NCBI RefSeq assembly: GCF_009928445.1
Contig: NZ_JAABNO010000041.1
Location: forward strand, 1 to 38,036
Reading direction: 5' to 3'
Origin: Clostridium sp. C8-1-8
Lineage (GTDB): Bacteria; Bacillota; Clostridia; Clostridiales; Clostridiaceae
Length of the DNA stretch: 38,036 bases
Of the stretch, positions 32,380 through 38,036 are shown in pieces. A program made the position numbers and the translations under genes. Each line of letters starts with the position of its first letter. The first letter of the stretch is position 1. A model generated the notes under the pieces. It did no database searches and was not told where the DNA came from. It worked only from the letters and a program-made list of their open reading frames with translations.

Positions 32380-32408
32380 ATTATACTATCACTATTTAAT
32401 TCATACAA
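32380..32408 (-). promoter_or_regulatory. Promoter of the urease operon
   Basis: On the minus strand -35 TTGTAT (32403-32408) and a perfect -10 TATAAT (32380-32385) are 17 bases apart. It lies between the upstream gene's terminator and the leader terminator. Confidence 0.7.
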
Positions 32409-32489
32409 TAAGCGGTTTATAATTTAATTGCAATTATTGTCATTCCATTTATGTTTTTATAAGCTAACTTAAGCTATGCTTATAAAGCA

Positions 32490-32515
32490 TAAAAAAAAGA
32501 GAGCTATGCTCTCTT
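32490..32515 (-). terminator. Terminator of the 94-aa protein gene
   Basis: AAGAGAGC/GCTCTCTT with a three-base loop, followed on the minus strand by T8. Confidence 0.8.
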
Positions 32516-32572
32516 AAAATTGGTAAATCTGATAAATATCAAGTTTTTCTGACTGTAATTAAGAATTTTCAA

Positions 32573-32857
32573 CTAAAACTTAAAGCTCTTATCTTCTTCT
32601 TCTAACACTTCAACTATGAATCTATCGAACTCAATATCTTCAATAAAATTATCATTGTTAAAGGTAGTTTTTCTTCTTCTATTGAAGTCTCTTATATTAG
32701 TTTCTAGCCAGTAAGGCTTTCCTATATCAAACTTTTCGCAAAGCTCATTTATGCAATCCTTTACCGCTTCTTCATAGTTTTCTTCCTTATCAGAAGTAGC
32801 CACTTCATCTAAAATTATCTTATTATTTTTTATAACTTTTCCCCATATTCTTATCAT
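32573..32857 (-). CDS. Hypothetical protein (94 aa)
   Basis: This acidic protein starts MIRIWGKVIKNNKIILDEVA, has a helix EEAVKDCINELCEKFDIG, then PYWLETNIRDFNRRRKTTF, and ends in an acidic tail. The pattern is of a small conserved Firmicute protein without a known role. A TTG at 32872 overlaps the ribosome site; the ATG at 32857, eight bases after GGAGG, is the likely start. It is transcribed alone, with its own terminator, ahead of the urease promoter. Confidence 0.65.
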   Translation of the reverse strand: MIRIWGKVIKNNKIILDEVATSDKEENYEEAVKDCINELCEKFDIGKPYWLETNIRDFNRRRKTTFNNDNFIEDIEFDRFIVEVLEEEDKSFKF

Positions 32858-32961
32858 CCTATTTTCCTCCAACTATACATCCGTGACTATTGTATATCTC
32901 AACAGTTATAAACGTTTTTAAAGTATTTCATTAGCTCATTGAAATTAAGTGTTCAACCATC

Positions 32962-33034
32962 CTATGCATTAACTAGCTTGCACATATAGCACCTACTATA
33001 TAAGCACTTGATTTCAACGATATTATTAAACTTA
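32962..33034 (-). repeat. Leader repeat, copy C, with a decayed MSEQL start
   Basis: On the minus strand GTTTAATAATATCGTTGAAA, CAAGTGCTTATA and GGTGCTATATG match the MSEQL leader. The ATG is kept but the frame reads only MCKLVNA before a stop, and the ribosome site has lost AAGGAG (now AGTAGG). It appears to be a dead 5' fragment. Confidence 0.5.
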
Positions 33035-33207
33035 CAAATTTAAGTCTGTAATATATTTTATGATTGAATGTTTTCTTAGGATTATACATTAATATATTAT
33101 TATTATCAATAGTATAGTATGGTTACAAGGATACTCATTGGATTTTGTTCATAGATATATTTTTTTATATCTCATATATAAACTACTGGTTTCAATAGTT
33201 AAGATTT
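33035..33207. other. AT-rich gap
   Basis: No gene, hairpin or clear promoter was seen between the leader fragment and the lipoprotein gene end. Confidence 0.3.
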
Positions 33208-33741
33208 TTATTTTTTTGCATCTGAAGGACGATAAATACCTGCACACCTTGTTTTGCTTCCCCAGTCAAACTCTTTATCTCTATCTGACAACTTTATTAT
33301 TTGTAGCATATAAAGCCCTACATTATCAGGATTTTTATCATCAACTATTCTGTCAATAAAGAACACAATATATTTGTCAACATCTGTTGTGACAGTATAA
33401 AAACATTTCAGTTCACTTGTATCTACTCCATGATTACTCGAATCATTAACCTTTAGCGCTAATTCTTTAGATTCTAATTTTCCCTTATAAAACTCCATTA
33501 AATAATCAATTCCTCCATCAATATCTTTAGCTTCTTTCAACGATTGTGGAGAGAACATTTTTTTCAGTTCTTTCTTATCCTTCCTATCAATTGATTCTAT
33601 TATGTTTTGAAAACGAGTTTCTGCAATTTTATCGTCATCTCTGGAAAATCGAGTAGCTACAGGATTTTTAGAAATGCTACAGGATGATAGTACTAAAGAA
33701 ATTATAATACTCGCTACAAGTGATAATTTAAAAACTTTCAT
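33208..33741 (-). CDS. Lipoprotein, DUF5104-like
   Basis: The 177-aa protein has a lipoprotein signal peptide with lipobox LSSC (acylated C21), so it is anchored outside the cell membrane. The mature part (TRFQNIIESIDRKDKKELKKMF, then a beta-rich NTF2-like half ending WGSKTRCAGIYRP) resembles DUF5104 proteins. The ATG follows AAAAGGAGAAG. Similar lipoproteins occur beside LXG/polymorphic toxin genes, and here the gene follows three toxin cassettes on the same strand, so an immunity or accessory role is possible. That is inference from context. Confidence 0.65.
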   Translation of the reverse strand: MKVFKLSLVASIIISLVLSSCSISKNPVATRFSRDDDKIAETRFQNIIESIDRKDKKELKKMFSPQSLKEAKDIDGGIDYLMEFYKGKLESKELALKVNDSSNHGVDTSELKCFYTVTTDVDKYIVFFIDRIVDDKNPDNVGLYMLQIIKLSDRDKEFDWGSKTRCAGIYRPSDAKK

Positions 33742-34207
33742 TAACTTCTCCTTTTATAGAAATATTGTATTTGCTTTATTATTTTTTAGTTTTAATCTTA
33801 TAATCATAGCATATTAGGTTTCAACCTACGATGAAGACATCCCCCATAATTTACTCCTATTTCTGTTTCTGACAAAGGTTCATTCTGTCAAGATGCCCGT
33901 TTTTATCATAAAGTAAATTCTTTATCAGATGCTTATATTTGAAAAACTGCTCTTGGTTCACCACCTTCTGGTAAGGGCAGGTTTTGTAAGTTTTTATGCA
34001 ATCTTTTCTTCTATATCTACTTTTTTAAAAAACTTATCTTTATTCCCAATGCATGGATTTCACTAGATTTTCCAGTGCCAATTGATACACTATTGTATAC
34101 AAACTTGACTTTGAAAATTAAAACTCCAACAAACACCATTTCGTCATTTATTGGAGCTTTGCTATTAGCTAAATTAGAAGCATTCAATTCTAAAATATAT
34201 TGTAAGC
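33742..34207 (-). other. Non-coding or decayed stretch
   Basis: Several short minus-strand frames look protein-like (for example RKDCIKTYKTCPYQKVV, and EIGVNYGGCLHRRLKPNML before a stop) but are interrupted repeatedly. I read this as gene debris of unknown origin. No promoter was assigned. Confidence 0.35.
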
Positions 34208-34354
34208 TTATAATATATTTGAAAATTCAGCTCCATCGAAGTCATTTCCCCAACCATTCTCATCATCATACTTCATTGATATAAACATATTTATATCTGG
34301 TAAAGATATAGAATTCAACACCATATAATTTGTTAATATATCTAATTTTTCCAA
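34208..34354 (-). pseudogene. Short frame after the immunity gene, probable fragment
   Basis: From a TTG at 34354 a 48-codon frame reads MEKLDILTNYMVLNSISLPD and ends WGNDFDGAEFSNIL. It begins directly after the upstream stop in another frame and has no ribosome site. It may be the remains of a second immunity-type gene. Confidence 0.35.
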
Positions 34355-34360
34355 AGTTTG

Positions 34361-34732
34361 TTATCCATAATTTTGCAATCGTCCATAAAATTCACTAATA
34401 CCAATCTCAAAAATCATTTTGATTATATTCTTTACTGTGTCATTTGAGTCACTGTAAACTTTATGCAAAATATTGAACTGTTCCTCTTTTATATACTCAA
34501 AATTCTCCTCTTTATAAGTATTAAACTCCAATATTGATTCAGGAAGAAATTCAGCTGTCTCATAATGCCAGTCATCCAAAAATTCAATATTAGTATATCT
34601 CCATAATTGTGTTAAAACACTTCGCCAATCACTCGTTGTATAATTATAATGTTTTAATGCATTTTCAAAGCAACAAATTGCAAATGCCACACGCCCTCTA
34701 ATTGTAATTGTAATAAAATCATTTTTGTTCAT
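34361..34732 (-). CDS. Putative immunity protein for the deaminase toxin
   Basis: The 123-aa acidic, helical, soluble protein is rich in Tyr, Trp and Glu (SVLTQLWRYTNIEFLDDW, ETAEFLPESILEFNTY). Its ATG overlaps the stop of the deaminase-like frame (TAATG type), which is the classic toxin-immunity arrangement. I do not recognise a named immunity family. The frame is intact although the toxin side is broken upstream, as expected if immunity is still under selection. The role is inferred from position. Confidence 0.6.
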   Translation of the reverse strand: MNKNDFITITIRGRVAFAICCFENALKHYNYTTSDWRSVLTQLWRYTNIEFLDDWHYETAEFLPESILEFNTYKEENFEYIKEEQFNILHKVYSDSNDTVKNIIKMIFEIGISEFYGRLQNYG

Positions 34733-35115
34733 TACCCCTTCACTCCTTCCACTCCATTATATTGTTTTGAAAATACTTTATCTACCTTCCACATGAACGT
34801 ATATATACAATTTTCACACATAGGTTTTGCTTCTCCAGTAGCAACCTCTATGGTATACATATATAAGTCATTAATATTGGATCCATTATTTAACGCTTGA
34901 TTTGCCGCATCTACCTCAGCACAATTACCAAGTCTATACTTATTAAGTGACTCTTCTGGAAGTATTTTTGATAATGTTGGGTTCAATGTATCTCCACTAA
35001 TTTGAACGCCTCTATTCATACCATAATAATATTTTTTAGTTACTGAATCATAAATAACTGTTCCAGTATTAAATTTTGATGCTTGTGTTTTTGAAGGTAC
35101 TAAGCTTTTCTGCAT
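34732..35115 (-). CDS. YwqJ-like deaminase toxin domain (C-terminal piece of a broken toxin)
   Basis: The 127 residues carry the zinc-deaminase signature of polymorphic-toxin YwqJ-like domains: C65-A-E67 in LGNCAEVDAANQAL and the C100-x-x-C103 pair in PMCENCIYTF. Such domains deaminate bases in nucleic acid or nucleotides of rival cells. The first ATG has no ribosome site, and the frame continues upstream through a TGA (35122-35124) into an Ig-like sequence, so this is the C-terminus of a larger interrupted protein. All catalytic residues remain. Confidence 0.7.
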   Translation of the reverse strand: MQKSLVPSKTQASKFNTGTVIYDSVTKKYYYGMNRGVQISGDTLNPTLSKILPEESLNKYRLGNCAEVDAANQALNNGSNINDLYMYTIEVATGEAKPMCENCIYTFMWKVDKVFSKQYNGVEGVKG

Positions 35116-35580
35116 TCTACTTCATTCACTAACAGCACTCTTTAATTCTGCTACTTCTATATCGTATTCGAAACCACTCTTATCTGCATTTGGATAACTA
35201 GGATATGCATTTTTAACATCTGCTCTTGATAGTTCTGTTACTGCATAGTTCTTAAAGTTTCCATCTATGAGTATTTGTACTTATTTTACTCCTGATGGAT
35301 TTATTGACCAACCTCTAACCCTTAAATTATTGCTATTTTCAACTTTCTTTATATCATCAATATTGAGCCTTGCTTGATCTTTTGTCACAGTAAAGTTTCT
35401 GTTGACGTGGTTTTCGTAAAATTCTGTCCCCATTACGTAAAGGTATTTCAGAAGTCTATGAGTATATCCTCTGTAACTTTGAATTGTCTTAGTAACTTTC
35501 TCTCTTCAAAGAAGTTCACTTTGAGATTTTCTACTATTTACATCACTGTAATTACTTCTCTATCACATTTTTTTATATAT
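35116..35580 (-). pseudogene. Degenerate Ig-like region once joined to the deaminase toxin
   Basis: In the deaminase frame the minus strand reads RNFTVTKDQARLNIDDIKKV, NLRVRGWSINPSGVK, a TAA at 35281-35283, then VQILIDGNFKNYAV, SRADVKNAYPSYPNADKSGF, and a TGA at 35122-35124. The GWS...GVK, RxDxKNAxPxY and SGFxY elements are those of a clostridial cell-surface Ig-like repeat also visible at 36751-37202. Further upstream the frame holds another TGA near 35505 and is barely recognisable. Confidence 0.65.
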
Positions 35581-35584
35581 TAAA

Positions 35585-35634
35585 AGGACTAATACAGGAA
35601 TTTTTCTTGCCATAATTAGTCCTCTTTATTTTTG
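35585..35634. terminator. Terminator between toxin cassettes 2 and 3
   Basis: AGGACTAAT (35585-35593) pairs with ATTAGTCCT (35615-35623), with CTTTATTTTT on the plus side and an A/T-rich tail on the other. Confidence 0.65.
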
Positions 35635-35844
35635 TAATTCTACCCTATAACTACAGAATTATTATTAAGACAGTATTACAATTTACATCTTTCATAAATC
35701 TTCTACAAATACTTGATCTTGTCTTATATAAAAATTCTTTTCTAAGTAATGTAGCTAACATAAATAAGTTTTAGAATAAACCTACATTCGGTTTTACACT
35801 CTAATGAAAATATGCTCATTATTTACATAATCATTAATCAACTT
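35635..35844. other. Gap downstream of cassette 2
   Basis: AT-rich sequence with no gene, hairpin or promoter that I could support. Confidence 0.3.
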
Positions 35845-36183
35845 CTATCTTGTTGATATAGGCAGACCTATATATGGTATGATATTAAAGCCTGAGATAC
35901 CTAAAATCAATTGTTTAAATACACCCGTAATTAACATTAACACTATTATAAACAAAATATACTTTAATGACCTATAAACACCTTCCAATAAAGGCATTTT
36001 CTTCCATCCATAATAATATGATGTTCCAATCACTAAAGCACCCGCTATTCCCATTATTCTAATAGGCAATAGATACTGCCAACTAGGAATCCCATAAACT
36101 ATTATAGGCACAAAATATCCTATTAAATATCCAGTAAGATAAAACTTCCATCTTTCTTTTAGGATCAATTTGTATTTACCCAC
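35845..36183 (-). CDS. Putative membrane immunity protein of cassette 2
   Basis: The 112-aa protein has three hydrophobic segments: YLTGYLIGYFVPIIVYGI, IMGIAGALVIGTSYYYG and YILFIIVLMLITGVFKQLI. The long frame starts at 36246, but AAAGGAGG lies 11 bases before a GTG at 36183, which I take as the start; the upstream part overlaps the toxin frame. It follows the toxin stop (36206) by 22 bases. A small multi-pass protein directly after a toxin C-terminus suggests immunity to a membrane-active toxin or a toxin arriving at the membrane. No family is recognised. Confidence 0.5.
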   Translation of the reverse strand: MGKYKLILKERWKFYLTGYLIGYFVPIIVYGIPSWQYLLPIRIMGIAGALVIGTSYYYGWKKMPLLEGVYRSLKYILFIIVLMLITGVFKQLILGISGFNIIPYIGLPISTR

Positions 36184-36205
36184 TTTGATTAGTTCCTCCT
36201 TTTTT

Positions 36206-36754
36206 TTAGTGCATTGAATCTTTTGCATCATTTGTATTTTTTGCATCCACGCCTATAAGCAGCACTCCACTTGTCAATTTTGATTTATCAATTATCGTTC
36301 TCTGTAGTATCATACCACTTGGAGTCCTAGTTGTCACAACTAATTGGTTATTAATGTCTAATATATCAGTACCAACTGTTAATCCTTATGCTTTCGCTCT
36401 AGCTATATTTTTAGGTCTTGCATAAACCTTTGTTACGTTAGAAGGCAATTCAGTTATATTACTAGTTCCATCTATAGCCATATATCCGCTTACTAGCCCT
36501 ACAGGGATTCCTACACTTGTCCACGATGTTCCTGTAAATATAGCTGAACCACCTATCGCTTCGGTAGCTCCACCAACCATTTGTATAGCTCCAGCTGATT
36601 CACCTTGTATTCGATCTACGATTCTTCCTAAGTCTGATTTGGTAAAGTTTATTTGATTCTCTATCAACAACATTGTATCTTCAATTGCCTCATCTTCATC
36701 TTGAATTTTTATTCCCATATTATATAAACAATGTTTCTCTTGTATATCCTTCAA
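36206..36754 (-). pseudogene. Polymorphic-toxin C-terminus split by an in-frame stop
   Basis: The frame from 36754 has a helical start (DEDEAIEDTMLLIENQINF), then a Gly/Ala-rich pre-toxin segment (QMVGGATEAIGGSAIFTGTS, VGIPVGLVSGYMAIDGTSNI) typical of LXG-like toxins. It hits TAA at 36386-36388, then continues in the same frame with GLTVGTDILDINNQLVVTTR and DKSKLTSGVLLIGVDAKNTN to a stop at 36206. One nonsense codon therefore separates the carrier from the final 58 residues. The toxin activity is not recognised. The start (TTG) lacks a ribosome site. Confidence 0.6.
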
Positions 36755-37202
36755 TTGACAGATAATGCCAACAACGTCTTTCTGACACCAATAGGAGCTT
36801 TATTTATATCAACTGTTGCGTATGAAACGTGTGTTGCTGGTTCAGTATTACCAGTCCAATCATTAACCTTTGTTGCAGTAAAGTTTCTGTTTTGACTTAT
36901 TGTACTTCCGTCATTTCCTATTGAATCTATCCTTATATTGTGATTTCCTGACTTTATAGAATTTATATTTAAATTATAATCAAAATCACTCTTCTCTCCA
37001 TTATCATGCTGCGGAAAGGCATTCTCTTTATATCCGGTCTTGAGAAACCAATATTTGTATTACTTATAAAGTTACTGTCTATATATACCTTTACCTGGTT
37101 TACTCCACCTTTGTGTAAAGACCATCCATATACTTTTAAACTACTGCTTAGGTTTTGGCCTTCAGTTGGTTCATCAATGTTCACTCTTAGCATTGATATC
37201 AA
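36751..37202 (-). pseudogene. Frameshifted Ig-like surface repeat of cassette 2
   Basis: The first frame reads VNIDEPTEGQNLSSSLKVYG, WSLHKGGVNQVKVYID and SRPDIK. It then shifts at an AGAG run (37021-37030); the +1-type frame continues NAFPQHDNGEKSDFDYNLNI, NHNIRIDSIGNDGSTISQNR and NFTATKVNDWTGNTEPATHV to a TGA at 36751. Two surplus bases, or one lost, explain the break. The repeat family is the clostridial GW(A/S)-GV-VYxD-RxDxxxAFPxY surface module. Confidence 0.65.
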
Positions 37203-37301
37203 ATTTATCCACTGCAGAATTACAATTATACAGTTATTTTTAGAACTTTAAAGTTTTAAATATCTATTACTTTCGTTGATTGTCATTCCATTATTAGTAA
37301 A

Positions 37302-37381
37302 TTGGTCTTTTTTGCAGTAATATTGTTCTGATATTTGCAGTCAGTTAATCTAACTACTGTAAGCGGTAGAAGAAAGACCAA
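37302..37381. repeat. Inverted repeat with inner hairpin between cassettes 1 and 2
   Basis: TTGGTCTTT (37302-37310) and AAAGACCAA (37373-37381) flank an inner CAGTCAGTTA/TAACTACTG hairpin near 37339-37359. The T tract is weak, so it may be a terminator or a small repeat element. The rest of the 37203-37490 gap holds no gene. Confidence 0.4.
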
Positions 37382-37490
37382 CACTGAAATTATTTATTTT
37401 CTAATGTTGTTCTTTATCATTAACTTATTTTTACATCCTACCCTATGTTTTTTATACTTGTTAGATGTCAAGATAGTTTTCATATATGCT

Positions 37491-37850
37491 TTATACTGAA
37501 GCACTTACTGATTTACAGGTATATATATTGATTCTCTTGCAAGTAATATGGCCATTCAATGGCCATGCTGAAATACTAAAAATGTAAAATTCACCATCTT
37601 CAATTATTTCTATGTCTTGAATAAAGTACTTGTAATCCTGGTTGCCATCATCTTTTTTACCCTTGCTATAAGTCTTATCATGTTTAAGAGATACCTCAAG
37701 ACAATTTTCAAAATCACATACTACCTTACCTACATCACCACTTCCAATGTACGTGATAGTAACATTTTCAAACCACTCATCGATTCGAATACTTTCAATT
37801 GTAGCATCGATAGCGCCAAGTTTTACCAGCTTCTTTTCTAAATCATGCAT
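37491..37850 (-). CDS. Putative immunity protein of cassette 1
   Basis: The 119-aa soluble protein is beta-rich in the middle (VTITYIGSGDVGKVVCDF, IQDIEIIEDGEFYIFSIS). It starts at an ATG with a strong AAAGGAGAAG site and lies 15 bases after the stop of a toxin-like C-terminus (37866). Its frame is intact while the upstream coding sequence is broken in several places, the usual state of orphan toxin-immunity modules. The family is not recognised and the role is inferred from context. Confidence 0.5.
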   Translation of the reverse strand: MHDLEKKLVKLGAIDATIESIRIDEWFENVTITYIGSGDVGKVVCDFENCLEVSLKHDKTYSKGKKDDGNQDYKYFIQDIEIIEDGEFYIFSISAWPLNGHITCKRINIYTCKSVSASV

Positions 37851-37865
37851 TTTACTTCTCCTTTA

Positions 37866-38036
37866 TTATCTAGGTATATGTGCTTCAGGGCCATCTGAAG
37901 GAACTATATCCCCATTAATATCAATTGCATTGTATCAGTAACCTTTTTATTTTTCAATATATTTGGGAAAGCATTTGTTATCTTCTGAGATCAACTTCAT
38001 TATCAGCGTATACCTCCACTTGTTTCTCTGAACCAT
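37866..38036 (-). pseudogene. Broken Ig-like plus toxin tail of cassette 1, cut by the window edge
   Basis: Three frames must be joined. They are GSEKQVEVYADNEVDL (a GVxxVxVYxD-like strand), then ITNAFPNILKNKKVTDT (the NAFP element of the Ig-like repeat), then NAIDINGDIVPSDGPEAHIPR and a stop. The D-x-N-G-x-I-V-P...HIP ending is common at C-termini of secreted polymorphic toxins. The gene extends past the right edge. Confidence 0.5.

Noticed and set aside
33742..34207. Cys-rich frame near 33950-34050 as a transposase fragment
   Set aside because: The CxxxxxxCPY pattern is loosely like some transposases, but the match is too weak and broken to name a family.
36969..37202. An intact 77-aa gene in this frame
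   Set aside because: Its last 20 residues are the wrong frame of an Ig-like repeat; similarity resumes after a frameshift, so it is part of a pseudogene.
1..38036. CRISPR arrays, tRNA or rRNA genes, or a prophage
   Set aside because: No regularly spaced direct repeats, no cloverleaf-type sequences with TTCRA arms, and no phage structural genes were seen.

Overview
The window is AT-rich Firmicute DNA. The spore-coat cotJ operon, strong AGGAGG-type ribosome sites, S-box (SAM-I) and yybP-ykoY riboswitches, and the protein flavour all point to a spore-forming Clostridium-like bacterium. No tRNA, rRNA, CRISPR array or intact transposase was seen.

Left part (1-13400). The minus strand carries metY behind a consensus promoter and two consecutive SAM-I riboswitches, each with its own terminator. 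Next come cotJABC on the plus strand (cotJA is only 55 aa), a secreted modular glucanase (CBM, ricin-type lectin, GH64), two very small minus-strand genes, and a P-type cation ATPase behind a Mn2+-type yybP-ykoY riboswitch, which marks it as a likely manganese exporter. A RelA/SpoT-type (p)ppGpp synthetase and an MmpL/RND transporter follow.

Middle part (13340-25400). A segment holding terminator, clpP, and an AraC-type regulator is duplicated. The two ClpP proteins differ at two residues of 195, one araC copy is reduced to its last 40 codons, and the copies flank a pair of YcxB-like membrane proteins. Then come a MORN-repeat protein, a padR-SEDS (FtsW/RodA-like) pair, an M50-like protease, a Nudix hydrolase, a methyltransferase, a zincin-like HEXXH protein, an HD-domain protein and an unknown protein. 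The start of the HEXXH gene and its leader recur as fragments at the left edge and near 33000, and the leader alone near 9800.

Right part (25596-33207, minus strand). An aldo/keto reductase behind a MerR-type promoter (19-bp spacer with a dyad) is followed by a complete urease operon, ureABCEFGD. The urease promoter is followed by a terminator-bearing leader.

Right end (33208-38036, minus strand). This looks like a store of decayed polymorphic-toxin cassettes. Three times, a degenerate Ig-like surface-protein fragment leads into a toxin-like C-terminus and then into a small intact immunity-like gene with a good ribosome site. One toxin is recognisable as a YwqJ-like deaminase. A lipoprotein with a similar context follows. 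The intact parent toxin gene, if any, would lie to the right of the window.
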